A stretch of DNA of 64,000 nucleotides from an uncultured Prevotella sp. (GTDB taxonomy: Bacteria; Bacteroidota; Bacteroidia; Bacteroidales; Bacteroidaceae). Within the stretch, counting starts at the first letter, position 1, and every line of letters begins with the position of its first letter. Both the position numbers and the translations under genes were made by a program. Positions 1 through 8,459 of this stretch are shown here, piece after piece. The notes below the pieces were generated by a model. It saw nothing but the letters and a program-made list of their open reading frames with translations. It searched no databases and was not told the DNA's origin. The stretch is from NCBI GenBank assembly GCA_900316015.1, contig ONBG01000004.1:62001-126000 (forward strand), in the 5' to 3' direction.

Positions 1-261
1 CGTAAGGGACTGGATGAGATGGCGAACAACCCAGAACGCGGTCGGAAGGCGATCTCTGATGCCCTGGAGCAGGACCTCAAGACCGCACATGAGAACAAGC
101 CCCTGAGCTTGCTGCCCCAAATCTGGCTCGATTACAAGCGTGACGAGATCGCCAATATCTACAAAGGCAAAGGAACGGAAAAGGAAAAGGAAACCATCTA
201 CGATATTGTCTTCAATATCAATCCCAGCCAGAACAATGCCTGGGAGAAAATCAAGTTATAG
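1..261 (+). CDS. C-terminal part of DUF4835/PorD-like protein (5' end outside window)
   Basis: The reading frame is open from base 1 to the stop at 259-261, so this is the last 86 residues of a gene that begins before the window. The visible part is charged and helical, ends in INPSQNNAWEKIKL, and has the alternating pattern I associate with the C-terminus of the DUF4835 family. In Bacteroidota that gene commonly lies directly upstream of recN, and one member is called PorD in the type IX secretion literature. The assignment rests mainly on this gene order (3 bases before the recN start), so it is moderate. An ATG at 19 is internal, not a start. Confidence 0.55.
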   Translation, partial: RKGLDEMANNPERGRKAISDALEQDLKTAHENKPLSLLPQIWLDYKRDEIANIYKGKGTEKEKETIYDIVFNINPSQNNAWEKIKL

Positions 262-264
262 ATT

Positions 265-1923
265 ATGCTGAAACAGTTATATATTCAGAATTTTACGCTC
301 ATCGATGAACTCGACATTGCCTTCCATCCGGGATTCTCTGTGATTACCGGTGAGACAGGCGCTGGCAAGAGTATCATCTTAGGGGCGATCGGGCTGTTGC
401 TCGGTAACCGCGCGGATGTAAAGGCAATCAAGAGCGGGAAGAGCAAGTGCGTGGTCGAAGCGCATTTCGACCTGTCCCGTTATGACATGCAGGCATTCTT
501 CCGCGACCATGATATCGATGAGGATGCCGATGACTGTATCATTCGGCGTGAAATCAACAGCAATGGGAAAAGCAGGGCTTTTATTAACGATACCCCTGTC
601 CCGCTCACCGTGATGCGCGACCTTGGCGAGCAATTGGTCGACATCCATAGCCAGCACCAGAATCTACTTCTCAACAAGGAAGACTTCCAGTTGAACGTCA
701 TTGACATCATCGCTGACGACAAGAAGCAACTCGCTGACTACCAATCCGCCTATGCAGCATACAATGAGGCAGAGAAACGACTGCAATCCTTGCAAGAGGA
801 GATCGCACGCAATAAAGAAAACGAAGAGTTCATGCGTTTCCAAGAGAAAGAACTCGATGAGGCTGCACTCGTGGAAGACGAACAAGCAGAGAAAGAAAAG
901 GAATTGGAGACGTTGAACCATGCAGAGGAAATCAAGACTGGGCTCTACGAAGCCGACCATGCTTTCAATGAAGATGAGGAAGGCATCGTAGAGAAGCTCA
1001 AGGATGTCTCATCCGCCCTTTCACGCATAGAGACCGTCTATCCAGACATCAAAGACATCAACCGGCGCATCGATAGCAGCTACATCGAGCTGAAAGATAT
1101 CGCACAGGACATCAGCGACCGTTTAGAGAATTTCGACTTCGACACCCAACGGCAAGAGATGATCACAGAGCGTCTCGACCTGATCTACAGTCTGGAACGT
1201 AAATTCCACACGGAGAGTGTCAAGGAACTCATCGAGATCAGGGACCATTTAAAGGAACAGCTCCAGCATATCGACCACGGTGATGAAGAGCTTGCCGAAC
1301 GGCAAGCAGATGTCGACCAGAAGCGAAAGGCCTGCGAGGAAAAATCCGCCCGGCTGACTGCCATCCGACAGAAGGCAGCTACGAAAATAGAGAAGGAGAT
1401 GCGCCAACGACTCATCCCATTAGGCATCCCCAACGTCCGCTTCGAGATACAGGTGACTTCAAAGCCCCTCTCCCCCAATGGATGCGATAAAGTGTGCTTT
1501 CTGTTCAGTGCCAATAAGAGCACGCCAGTACAACCTGTCAGCCAGGTAGCGTCAGGCGGAGAGATTGCCCGCGTGATGCTCTCGTTGAAAGCGATGATCA
1601 GTGGCGCTGTCAAACTACCTACCATCATATTCGATGAGATCGATACCGGCGTGAGCGGAAGGGTGGCAGAGCAGATGGCACAGATCATGCAGGAAATGGG
1701 AAATCACGACCGGCAGGTGATCAGCATCACCCACCTTCCGCAAATCGCAGCCCTGGGCACGACACATTATAAGGTCTCCAAGGAAGAAACGCCCACAGGC
1801 ACCATCAGTCGTATGGTCATGCTCACGCCCGAACAGCGCATTCAGGAAATAGCACAGATGCTGAGTGGCAGCAACATTTCGGAGGCAGCCATACAAAACG
1901 CAAAAACATTATTAGGATTATGA
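265..1923 (+). CDS. recN: DNA repair protein RecN
   Basis: 552 residues, the normal length for RecN, the SMC-like ATPase that acts in the cytoplasm at double-strand breaks to help recombination repair. Seen directly: N-terminal MLKQLYIQNFTLIDELDI, Walker A GETGAGKS at about residues 29-36, a long charged coiled-coil middle (about 150-370), then the C-terminal half with the signature VASGGEIARVML and Walker B IIFDEIDTGVSG, followed by SITHLPQIAALG. The stop overlaps the next start (ATGA at 1920-1923), so the two genes are translationally coupled. Complete and intact. Confidence 0.97.
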   Translation: MLKQLYIQNFTLIDELDIAFHPGFSVITGETGAGKSIILGAIGLLLGNRADVKAIKSGKSKCVVEAHFDLSRYDMQAFFRDHDIDEDADDCIIRREINSNGKSRAFINDTPVPLTVMRDLGEQLVDIHSQHQNLLLNKEDFQLNVIDIIADDKKQLADYQSAYAAYNEAEKRLQSLQEEIARNKENEEFMRFQEKELDEAALVEDEQAEKEKELETLNHAEEIKTGLYEADHAFNEDEEGIVEKLKDVSSALSRIETVYPDIKDINRRIDSSYIELKDIAQDISDRLENFDFDTQRQEMITERLDLIYSLERKFHTESVKELIEIRDHLKEQLQHIDHGDEELAERQADVDQKRKACEEKSARLTAIRQKAATKIEKEMRQRLIPLGIPNVRFEIQVTSKPLSPNGCDKVCFLFSANKSTPVQPVSQVASGGEIARVMLSLKAMISGAVKLPTIIFDEIDTGVSGRVAEQMAQIMQEMGNHDRQVISITHLPQIAALGTTHYKVSKEETPTGTISRMVMLTPEQRIQEIAQMLSGSNISEAAIQNAKTLLGL

Positions 1924-3590
1924 AACGTACAATCAAACTATTCCAGTTCCTCGTGCTTTGCAGCATGGGGATGTTCGCGCAGTCATCTGCCGTGCAGAAG
2001 ACCGCCAAGTCAGTATTCACGCTGACCACATTTAATAAGGACGGATCCATCCACGCCTCTTCTCGTGGCGTGTTTGTAGGTGGCGATGGAGATGCCGTAA
2101 GCGCATGGACCCCTTTCGTGGGAGCCAACAGCGCAGTGGTAATAGATGCCAATGGCAGGAAAATGAACGTCAAGGTGATGTTGGGTGCCAATGAACTTTA
2201 CGATATCTGTAAGTTCAAGGTCGACGGAAAGACAACCCCTGCTCCCATTGCAACGTCAGCCGCCCCGACAGGCTCCAAGGTATTCCTGTTAGGATATTCC
2301 GTCGGGAAGCCACAGACGACCGCAGCCACGGTCAAGAGCGTGGAAACATTCATGAACAAATACAATTATTACATCATGAATGTCTCAGCGCCAGAGAACA
2401 CGGTCAGCTGTCCTTTCGTCAATGCAAACGGACAGGTGATTGGACTTCTCCAACAGTCGGAGACCAGTTCGGATATCCACGCCGTGGATGTAGCCTATCC
2501 GAATACCTTTGCTGTGGAGAATGGATTATCCGTGAGCGATCCCGTGCTCCGCTCTACAGGTATCCGCTCAGCCCTGCCCGACAAGCAAGACCAGGCAATA
2601 GTCACCATGATGCTTGCCAACCAACAAGGCGATTCCCTCCGGTATGTAGCCTACATTGAGGATTTCATCGAGAAATTCCCGAAAGCTACGGAGGGTTATA
2701 CCAACCGTGCCACCAATGAGGTAAACGCCAACCAGTTTGATGCTGCGGCACGAGACATGGAAACCTGCATCAAGAATGCAACCGACAAGGCTGAAGCCCA
2801 TTCCAACTATGCGAAGCTCATCCTGCAGAAATTGCTTTATAAGCCCACGGTGGAATACGCGCCATGGACGTATGACAAGGCGATGGCAGAAGCCAAGGAA
2901 GCTTATCAGATCAATCCAGAGCCTGTCTACCAACACCAGCAAGCACAGATCATGTTTGCCAAGGGCGAATACCAACAAGCGTATGATGTGTTTATGGGAC
3001 TGACCAAGACGAAATTACGGAATGCTGAACTCTATTATGAGGCTGCACAGTGTAAGACCAACTTGAAGGCACCGAAAGAGGAGATCAAGGCCCTGCTTGA
3101 CAGTGCCATTGCAGCCTGCCCTACCCCCTATACCAATGTGGCAGGGCCCTATTTCCTGGCAAGAGGAGACTTCTATAATGGGGAAGGCAACTACCGTGCA
3201 GCTGTTGCCGACTATAACCAGTACGATTCCCTCATGTTAGGTCGCCCTATCAGCAGCCAGTTCTACTATGTGCGTGAGCAATGTGAGGTCAAGATCCATC
3301 AATATCAGCAAGCCTTGAACGACATCTCCCGCGCCATCCTCATGACTCCGAATGAGCCGACATACTGGGCAGAGCGAGGCAGTCTCGATCTCAGGGTCAA
3401 CCGCTTAGAAGACGCGCGCGATTGCGCCAACCGTTGCATCCAACTCTCGCCCGACTATCCAGATGCTTATATCATCTTAGGAATCGCCCAAATACAGTTG
3501 AAGGACAAGGCGGCAGGACTGAAAGCCTTGCAGAAAGCCAAGGAGTTGGGAGATCCCCGAGCCGATGAATTGATTAAGAAATACCAATAA
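1920..3590 (+). CDS. Exported TPR protein with N-terminal trypsin-like domain
   Basis: 556 residues. The N-terminus MKRTIKLFQFLVLCSMGMFAQ is a signal peptide with likely cleavage near AQ, so the protein should reach the periplasm. Residues about 25-200 look like a degenerate trypsin-like fold (SRGVFVGGDGDAVSAWTPFVGA, later GQVIGLLQQSE), but I see no convincing catalytic triad. From about 230 to the end there are repeated TPR helices (for example YRAAVADYNQYDSLM, YQQALNDISRAILMTPNEPTYWAERGSL, PDYPDAYIILGIAQIQLKD). The recN stop overlaps its start by 4 bases. A scaffold or chaperone-like role is likely; a specific partner cannot be named. Confidence 0.8.
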   Translation: MKRTIKLFQFLVLCSMGMFAQSSAVQKTAKSVFTLTTFNKDGSIHASSRGVFVGGDGDAVSAWTPFVGANSAVVIDANGRKMNVKVMLGANELYDICKFKVDGKTTPAPIATSAAPTGSKVFLLGYSVGKPQTTAATVKSVETFMNKYNYYIMNVSAPENTVSCPFVNANGQVIGLLQQSETSSDIHAVDVAYPNTFAVENGLSVSDPVLRSTGIRSALPDKQDQAIVTMMLANQQGDSLRYVAYIEDFIEKFPKATEGYTNRATNEVNANQFDAAARDMETCIKNATDKAEAHSNYAKLILQKLLYKPTVEYAPWTYDKAMAEAKEAYQINPEPVYQHQQAQIMFAKGEYQQAYDVFMGLTKTKLRNAELYYEAAQCKTNLKAPKEEIKALLDSAIAACPTPYTNVAGPYFLARGDFYNGEGNYRAAVADYNQYDSLMLGRPISSQFYYVREQCEVKIHQYQQALNDISRAILMTPNEPTYWAERGSLDLRVNRLEDARDCANRCIQLSPDYPDAYIILGIAQIQLKDKAAGLKALQKAKELGDPRADELIKKYQ

Positions 3591-3592
3591 AC

Positions 3593-3636
3593 AAAGATGC
3601 GGACCTGCACGAAGCAAGTCCGCATCTTTGCTTTTA
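3593..3636 (+). terminator. Intrinsic terminator after the recN-TPR operon
   Basis: A 12-bp stem, AAAGATGCGGAC (3593-3604) pairing with GTCCGCATCTTT (3618-3629), with a 13-nt loop, is followed by a T-rich stretch. It begins 2 bases after the TPR gene stop. Confidence 0.85.
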
Positions 3637-3684
3637 TTTCAATCTATGTGATGATCAGTAAAGGAAAAGAGTAGCAATCACACA

Positions 3685-3766
3685 AAATTCTCGAGAGAAT
3701 TTAATCCCATCGTTGATCTCTTGCACAACAAAAGCTCAGGTATCGCCATCAATTCTCGAGAGAATT
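3685..3766. repeat. Two copies of a short palindrome in a noncoding stretch
   Basis: AAATTCTC-GA-GAGAATTT at 3685-3702 and the slightly shorter AATTCTC-GA-GAGAATT at 3751-3766 are the same 2-nt-spaced inverted repeat, with centres about 65 bp apart. They lie in the 510-nt gap between the TPR gene and greA, which otherwise holds the terminator and the duplicated greA promoter. They could be operator sites for a dimeric regulator; no regulator can be assigned. Confidence 0.6.
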
Positions 3767-3911
3767 TTGCTAAATAGGTGCTTTTCCTGTCAACCTTCTG
3801 TCAACCTTTGACAACCTCAAAACAGGTTGCAAGCCCGATAAACACTGGGATTTGACAACCTGTCAACCTATTTTGAAAAAAAACTCCTGTATAAAGATAA
3901 AAAGTAAGGAA

Positions 3912-4083
3912 AGTTACGCTGCACCTCGGAAATAAAAATAAAACAAGTTTTAGAAGATTTGATTATCAATCAAATCGTGTATTTCTCTCGGTTTGCTGTA
4001 CCTTTACATAAGTTACGCTGCACCTCGGAAATAAAAATAAAACAAGTTTTATTTTGTATTTCTCTCGGTTTGCTGTACCTTTG
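3912..4083 (+). repeat. Tandem duplication of a promoter module upstream of greA
   Basis: A block starting AGTTACGCTGCACCTCGG and running through AATAAAAATAAAACAAGTTTTA occurs at 3912-3952 and again at 4011-4051. Each copy is followed by GTATTTCTCTCGGTTTGCTG and TACCTTT (3978-4005 and 4056-4083). The upstream copy carries an extra insert, lacks a TTTG -33 box and ends TACCTTTA. The downstream copy has the full consensus. Confidence 0.85.
4053..4083 (+). promoter_or_regulatory. Bacteroidota sigma-ABfr-type promoter of greA
   Basis: TTTG (4053-4056), 19-nt spacer, TACCTTTG (4076-4083) match the TTTG-N19/20-TAnnTTTG consensus. The expected start of transcription, about 7 nt later, leaves a leader of only some 10-15 nt before the ATG at 4101. 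Confidence 0.85.
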
Positions 4084-4100
4084 CAAGAAAAAGGGATGAA

Positions 4101-4565
4101 ATGGAATTTATGTCACAGGAAGGCTATGATAAACTCGTAGCTGAACTACATCAACTGATCGAAGAAGAACTGCCACGCGTGATCAATGCAGTCTCTGAAG
4201 CACGTGACAAAGGCGACCTAAGCGAGAACTACGAGTATCGTTCCGCAAAACGGGAGCAGTCACGCCTTTTAGGAAAAATACGTTTTAAGCAAAACGTATT
4301 ATCACACTGTCGGGTACTTGACACGACCAAGCTCCATACTGACAGCGTGCAATTGCTCAGCAAGGTAGAGCTCACCGTCTTGAGCAATCATCACCAGATG
4401 ACCTATACCATTGTCAGTCCGCACGAGGCGAACATCAAGGAAGGCAAGATCTCCATCAAATCACCGATTGCCCAAGCCTTAAAAAACAAGAAGAAAGGAG
4501 ATATCGTAGAAGTCCGCGTACCCGCAGGTACCCTTCGTCTCCGGATTGACAGCATACAACTTTAA
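4101..4565 (+). CDS. greA: Transcript cleavage factor GreA
   Basis: 154 residues, the usual GreA length. GreA enters the secondary channel of RNA polymerase and stimulates cleavage of backtracked RNA. The N-terminal coiled coil shows the diagnostic tip ARDKGDLSENYEYRSAKREQ, where the acidic residues assist Mg2+ binding. The C-terminal FKBP-like globular domain follows (YTIVSPHEANIKEGKISIKSPIAQAL, then KGDIVEVRVPAGTLRLRI). The ATG at 4101 follows the promoter closely; an internal ATG at 4110 (MSQEGYDKL) is also possible and matches the family start better. Monocistronic from the promoter at 4053, with yaaA 15 bases downstream. Confidence 0.96.
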   Translation: MEFMSQEGYDKLVAELHQLIEEELPRVINAVSEARDKGDLSENYEYRSAKREQSRLLGKIRFKQNVLSHCRVLDTTKLHTDSVQLLSKVELTVLSNHHQMTYTIVSPHEANIKEGKISIKSPIAQALKNKKKGDIVEVRVPAGTLRLRIDSIQL

Positions 4566-4580
4566 TCCCGCTCATCCGCC

Positions 4581-5345
4581 ATGCAGATCATACTTGCCAG
4601 CGCAAAGATCATGAACGCACAGACAAAGGTGAAAACGCCTTTCGTGTCAACGCCGACCTTTGAGAAAGAAGCCGGTCGGTTCGCCATGGAACTGGCACAG
4701 ATGCCCATAGAAGACTTGGCGAGAACACTGGCTTGTAGCCAAACCATCGCCCTGGAAAATCACCTTCGTTATCAGTCCTTTTTCTGTGAGGAAGAAAAGA
4801 TGCCTGCCCTATTGTCCTATTACGGACAAGCCTACAAATACCTCACGGCACAAGACTTCTCCCAGGATGAGTTCCGGTTTGCACAACAACACCTGCATAT
4901 TCTGTCTTTCCTTTATGGAATGTTACGTCCCTTGGACCTGATCCACCCTTACCGCTTGGAAGGCAAGGTGAAATTAAGAGCCACAGAAGGAAAAAACATG
5001 TTTGACTGGTGGAAAGACCGGTTGACAGACCAGCTCATTCGTACGGTCAAAGCCGATGACGGAATCCTGCTCCACCTTGCCACAGAAGAGTTTGAGCGCC
5101 TCTTCCATTGGAAGGAAGTAGAGCGAGCCGTCGAAGTCATCAAGCCCCTTTTCGTTGTGGATGAAGGTACCCGCTATAAGGTCGTTGCGATGTATGCCAA
5201 AGGATGCCGCGGAGCGATGGCACGTTATGTGATCAAGAACAAGATCACGGATCCCGCCTTGCTGAAAAACTTCTCTGTCGACCAATTCACATACCAGCCC
5301 CACATGGGTGATGCTCAGCATCCCTACTACGTGAAAAACAGATAA
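4581..5345 (+). CDS. yaaA: Peroxide stress protein YaaA (DUF328)
   Basis: 254 residues, normal family length. YaaA limits intracellular free iron under peroxide stress in E. coli and binds DNA with a helix-hairpin-helix-like fold. Features seen: start MQIILASAKIMN, a central YGMLRPLDLIHPYRLEGKV motif highly typical of the family, and the C-terminal VVAMYAKGCRGAMARYVI followed by a conserved SVDQFTYQP. It lies 15 bases after greA and may be co-transcribed. Convergent with the AT-rich gene pair that follows, with no obvious terminator in the 9-base gap. Confidence 0.95.
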   Translation: MQIILASAKIMNAQTKVKTPFVSTPTFEKEAGRFAMELAQMPIEDLARTLACSQTIALENHLRYQSFFCEEEKMPALLSYYGQAYKYLTAQDFSQDEFRFAQQHLHILSFLYGMLRPLDLIHPYRLEGKVKLRATEGKNMFDWWKDRLTDQLIRTVKADDGILLHLATEEFERLFHWKEVERAVEVIKPLFVVDEGTRYKVVAMYAKGCRGAMARYVIKNKITDPALLKNFSVDQFTYQPHMGDAQHPYYVKNR

Positions 5346-5354
5346 TAAAGAAAG

Positions 5355-6038
5355 CTACAATTGATAATATGCACCATGACGAATCCTACGGTAAGTAAAG
5401 CCAAAACTGTTAATAATTACATCCGTAATTTCTGCACCATTGTTTTGCGTCTCTGCCGATTCAATCATCAAATACCGATCCATAGGATGTAACATACGCT
5501 TTAAAGGATCATCATACGAGTTAATCTTATAAGCCATGAGACACTGTTTATCCTCCATACAATTGAAATAAGATCGTATTGTAGGGACCTCCATTAATGT
5601 TGCAAGACTCTCTCCAAGTTGTTTAGCTGCTTTCTCATATTTTCCGCCACGATATTCCAGATCCTGACCTTTTCTAATAGGTCTTGCAAGATTATATGCC
5701 CCACCTAATGCAGAAGTAAGTTCCGCCAATATGACATGGCCTTTATTTTCCGCTTGCCTCATAGAGCAAACTACATAGTCACACCGCTTGCGTCCATTAG
5801 CAAAGACCTGCGGCTTCTTACACTGTGCAATGAAGTCCTCATAATGTACAACCTCAATCTGTTCAGAATTACCTTCAAATGACAAGCCACCTTTACCAAG
5901 TGGCAAGATTTTAATAGGACTTGGCATATCATCCAAGTCAAACTCTTCAGCAGCAGTTGTCTGATAGTCAACGACGACGTCTTTTGAAGTTATGTTGTAA
6001 TGAACTATAAAGTCCTTCCGTAATAGGTCATTGAGCAT
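5355..6038 (-). CDS. Unknown partner of AAA ATPase, possible nuclease-like effector
   Basis: 227 residues, not recognised as a named family. Its start overlaps the end of the ATPase gene by 11 bases, so the two are co-translated. The middle segment RKRCDYVVCSMRQAENKG followed by HVILAELTSALGG has the spacing of a PD-(D/E)XK core (Asp, hydrophobic strand, Glu), but the usual E-x-K is E-L-T, so catalysis is uncertain. The C-terminal region is rich in aromatic residues. No signal peptide or membrane segment. AT-rich codon use differs from yaaA next door, suggesting transfer. Most likely an effector or substrate-binding subunit of an ATPase-driven defence pair. Confidence 0.5.
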   Translation of the reverse strand: MLNDLLRKDFIVHYNITSKDVVVDYQTTAAEEFDLDDMPSPIKILPLGKGGLSFEGNSEQIEVVHYEDFIAQCKKPQVFANGRKRCDYVVCSMRQAENKGHVILAELTSALGGAYNLARPIRKGQDLEYRGGKYEKAAKQLGESLATLMEVPTIRSYFNCMEDKQCLMAYKINSYDDPLKRMLHPMDRYLMIESAETQNNGAEITDVIINSFGFTYRRIRHGAYYQL

Positions 6039-7191
6039 AAAGGTTTTCTTTTATGGCCTCATATTGATTATAAATATCATCCAATGGCTGAGATAAATAC
6101 TCCGGATTGATCAAATGCGCATTTTTAACCTTGATATCCTTTAAGATGCCATTTTCCATGACATAAACATTCGTATGATTGTAATTAAGACTTGCACCTT
6201 CAATTTCCTTGCCTAAATCATAAGCTTTGAATAATAAATTCAACTGGTTGAGCATATAAGGACTATGCGTTGTAAACATCAACGACAACTCATAATCGTT
6301 GTCTCTATGATGTATCACCTTTACAATATAGTTGAGGAGATGCAGCTGATTGTCAGGATACAAGCAAATCTCTGGCTCTTCTATATGAATATCAATATGC
6401 TTTCGCTTAATGTCACCAACATCCTCGCTTGGTTTAAAAAACTTAAACCCATCATTGTCAGCAAGAAATTTAAGCACGGCATTATTAAGCGATTTTACCA
6501 AATCGAAATGATGTGCGTAATAATCCATCAGCATATTTAAAGGCGCAAGTGACTGGATACCAGACGAGGCATCCTCTAAGTGAATATAGAAATTCTGGCC
6601 CTCGCTTTCATTATTCTTAATGAACCATTGGTCTATACCATTAATTTTTTGTGAGTATAAGTTTACGCCCACTGCTGACAAAGGTAAACCTTTCGTTATC
6701 AAAGAGGCCTTTTGGAATTCCTCCAATAACTGGCGGACATAAAACGGTGCATCCTTCTCTTTCATGCGGTTGGCAAGAAGATCGGGAATCATATTCCTTT
6801 TTTCAGTGATGAATACCACTTTTTCAAGACAAAGGTTCTCGTCAGAAACTTTGCTTATTTGCTTAAAATCTCCGTTTTTTCCTTCAATGACTAAACAAAC
6901 TTCATCATTCCGATATTCAATATAAGTATCATTTTTCAGGTAGTCATGCAAGCCATCATCCTGCAAATAACTTTTAAGATTCAACCGAAATGGTGATCGT
7001 TTGAAGCCTGATTTTTGCAAATATGCACGAATATTCAACATCTTATACAGCCACCGGAACAAAGAGATCAGCTTCATGATTGTACTTTTGCCTGATCCCG
7101 ATGTACCGACAATGATGGTGAACTTCTGGATATCCCGAAGTTCTGCTTCCTTGACAGGACCGAAATTCTTTATAATTACCGACTCGCCCAT
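6028..7191 (-). CDS. AAA family ATPase (OLD/RecF-like ABC-type)
   Basis: 387 residues. Walker A is GTSGSGKS at about residues 29-36 after the typical start VIIKNFGPVKEAELRDIQKF. Near the C-terminal third are the Walker B motif HIEEPEICLYP and the switch TTHSPYMLNQL, the arrangement of AAA15/AAA21 ATPases found in anti-phage systems such as Septu, PARIS and OLD relatives. No TOPRIM is fused. A promoter lies at 7210-7240 and the partner gene overlaps its 3' end. AT-rich compared with flanking genes. I infer a two-gene defence or stress module, not one of the named systems. Confidence 0.8.
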   Translation of the reverse strand: MGESVIIKNFGPVKEAELRDIQKFTIIVGTSGSGKSTIMKLISLFRWLYKMLNIRAYLQKSGFKRSPFRLNLKSYLQDDGLHDYLKNDTYIEYRNDEVCLVIEGKNGDFKQISKVSDENLCLEKVVFITEKRNMIPDLLANRMKEKDAPFYVRQLLEEFQKASLITKGLPLSAVGVNLYSQKINGIDQWFIKNNESEGQNFYIHLEDASSGIQSLAPLNMLMDYYAHHFDLVKSLNNAVLKFLADNDGFKFFKPSEDVGDIKRKHIDIHIEEPEICLYPDNQLHLLNYIVKVIHHRDNDYELSLMFTTHSPYMLNQLNLLFKAYDLGKEIEGASLNYNHTNVYVMENGILKDIKVKNAHLINPEYLSQPLDDIYNQYEAIKENLYAQ

Positions 7192-7209
7192 AACATATTA
7201 GATATATGG

Positions 7210-7240
7210 CAAAATTAGCATAAAAGAATGAGATAACAAA
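7210..7240 (-). promoter_or_regulatory. Promoter of the ATPase/partner pair
   Basis: On the minus strand TTTG (7240-7237), 19-nt spacer, TAATTTTG (7217-7210). Transcription should start about 7 nt further on, close to the ATG at 7191. Confidence 0.7.
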
Positions 7241-7309
7241 GAAAAACTACATCTTTATTTTAGAATATGCCCCCAAGTTGCATCTGAATATTCTAAGAGT
7301 TCTGCCTAC

Positions 7310-7633
7310 TTACGCAGGGTCCCACAAGTCTTTAGGTTCCAAGCTCAGGTCGATGGCACTCTTCTTGCGTTTTTTCCTGACGCATTTACTTCCATCCGTA
7401 TACTGGTACTGGTTGACCCGCTGATACTTTGCTGCCTCAGCCAGCAACTCATTGAACTTCTCTTTCCTGCTTTCCTTGAAGATCCCCTTGTTGATCAACT
7501 TACGGTTATGCTTCACCCAGTTGACGAGATCCCGTTCCTCCATCTTGTATTTCGATGGCCTACGCTCTTTCGTGTGCAGGAAATCCATGTACTGTTGCCA
7601 CATTTGCAGCCAATGTTCATCAATTGTTATCAT
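7310..7633 (-). CDS. Small protein with a helicase-associated (HA-type) domain
   Basis: 107 residues. The first 70 residues show the pattern of the helicase-associated domain found in repeats at the end of some Bacteroidota helicases: W-x-x-x-Y (WLQMWQQYMDFL), a gap, then LVNWVKHNRKLINKG and a leucine-rich closing helix. The C-terminus is basic (SKCVRKKRKKSA), which fits nucleic acid binding. It stands alone here, without a helicase. Last gene of the polysaccharide locus in transcription order, 22 bases after the WecG-like gene. Role unknown. Confidence 0.5.
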   Translation of the reverse strand: MITIDEHWLQMWQQYMDFLHTKERRPSKYKMEERDLVNWVKHNRKLINKGIFKESRKEKFNELLAEAAKYQRVNQYQYTDGSKCVRKKRKKSAIDLSLEPKDLWDPA

Positions 7634-7655
7634 GAGAAAATCCTTTATTTAATCA

Positions 7656-8447
7656 TTATTTCTGATTCGCTTCTTCCAACATATAAAAGAGGAAAAGAGT
7701 ATTGCCGACGATATACCGTTTCCACATACGGCGTGGCTCCTTGAGCAGTCGGTAAAGCCATTCCACTCCATGCAACTGCCACCACTGAGGAGCCCGTTCC
7801 ACAGTGCCCGCAAAGAAGTCGAACACCGCCCCGATTGTCCCAACATGGCAATGGACATCCAGTTCATTCCAGTGAGCATACGTCCATTTCTCCTGCTTGG
7901 GCGCAGTCATGCCAATCCACAACAGATCAGGGTCCGCATCATTAATCGCCTGAATGATCGTACGGTCATCTTCCTCGCTGAAAACCGGTTTATAAGGAGG
8001 AGAATACGTGACGACCTCCAAATAAGGATATTGCTGATTACACTCCTTGACATCCAAGGAAAGTGTTTTCTCAGACGATCCCATGAACATCACCTTCTTT
8101 TTCCGTCCCTGATGGGAAGGCTGGCCCTTCTCCCCTTCCATCTCTTTCCGGGAAGCCTCATTCAACCGCGACATTTCCCATTCGAACAGGTCCCAGCCAG
8201 CGATTCTCTCTTGGGGACGTGACTTAGCCCCGATCCAGCGACAAGCTTTGACAATACTCATCCCATCCGGGATCAGCACATCACCGTGGGTAAGAGCCTC
8301 CGCAAAAAGCGGGTCTTTCCTTGCCACGTTATACGAATGGGCATTGATCGTATTGATAAGTAATTTTCCGTCGGGCAAGGCATCCAAGGAATCCTTACGC
8401 TCTACGACATCTAAATCTTTCAATCTAAACATAAAGCATCTTGTCAT
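7656..8447 (-). CDS. WecG/TagA/CpsF family glycosyltransferase
   Basis: 263 residues, normal for GT26. Members transfer a sugar such as N-acetylmannosamine(uronate) onto a polyprenyl-diphosphate-linked glycan at the inner face of the membrane. Visible landmarks: NTINAHSYNVARKDPLFAEAL, DVLIPDGMSIVKACRWIG (substrate loop with the conserved Asp), then a Rossmann-like strand VMFMGSSEKTL, later LLWIGMTAPKQEKW and VGAVFDF-like GTIGAVFDFFAGTVERAP, and the terminal REPRRMWKRYIVGN. An internal Met (MFRLKDLDVVER) 5 codons in is an alternative start. Follows the nucleotidyltransferase-family gene by 12 bases. Confidence 0.9.
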   Translation of the reverse strand: MTRCFMFRLKDLDVVERKDSLDALPDGKLLINTINAHSYNVARKDPLFAEALTHGDVLIPDGMSIVKACRWIGAKSRPQERIAGWDLFEWEMSRLNEASRKEMEGEKGQPSHQGRKKKVMFMGSSEKTLSLDVKECNQQYPYLEVVTYSPPYKPVFSEEDDRTIIQAINDADPDLLWIGMTAPKQEKWTYAHWNELDVHCHVGTIGAVFDFFAGTVERAPQWWQLHGVEWLYRLLKEPRRMWKRYIVGNTLFLFYMLEEANQK

Positions 8448-8459
8448 TCAATCTTTATC

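Noticed and set aside
379..2978. Several minus-strand ORFs of 60-167 codons across recN and the TPR gene
   Set aside because: They are shadows of two well-supported plus-strand genes; none has a recognisable domain.
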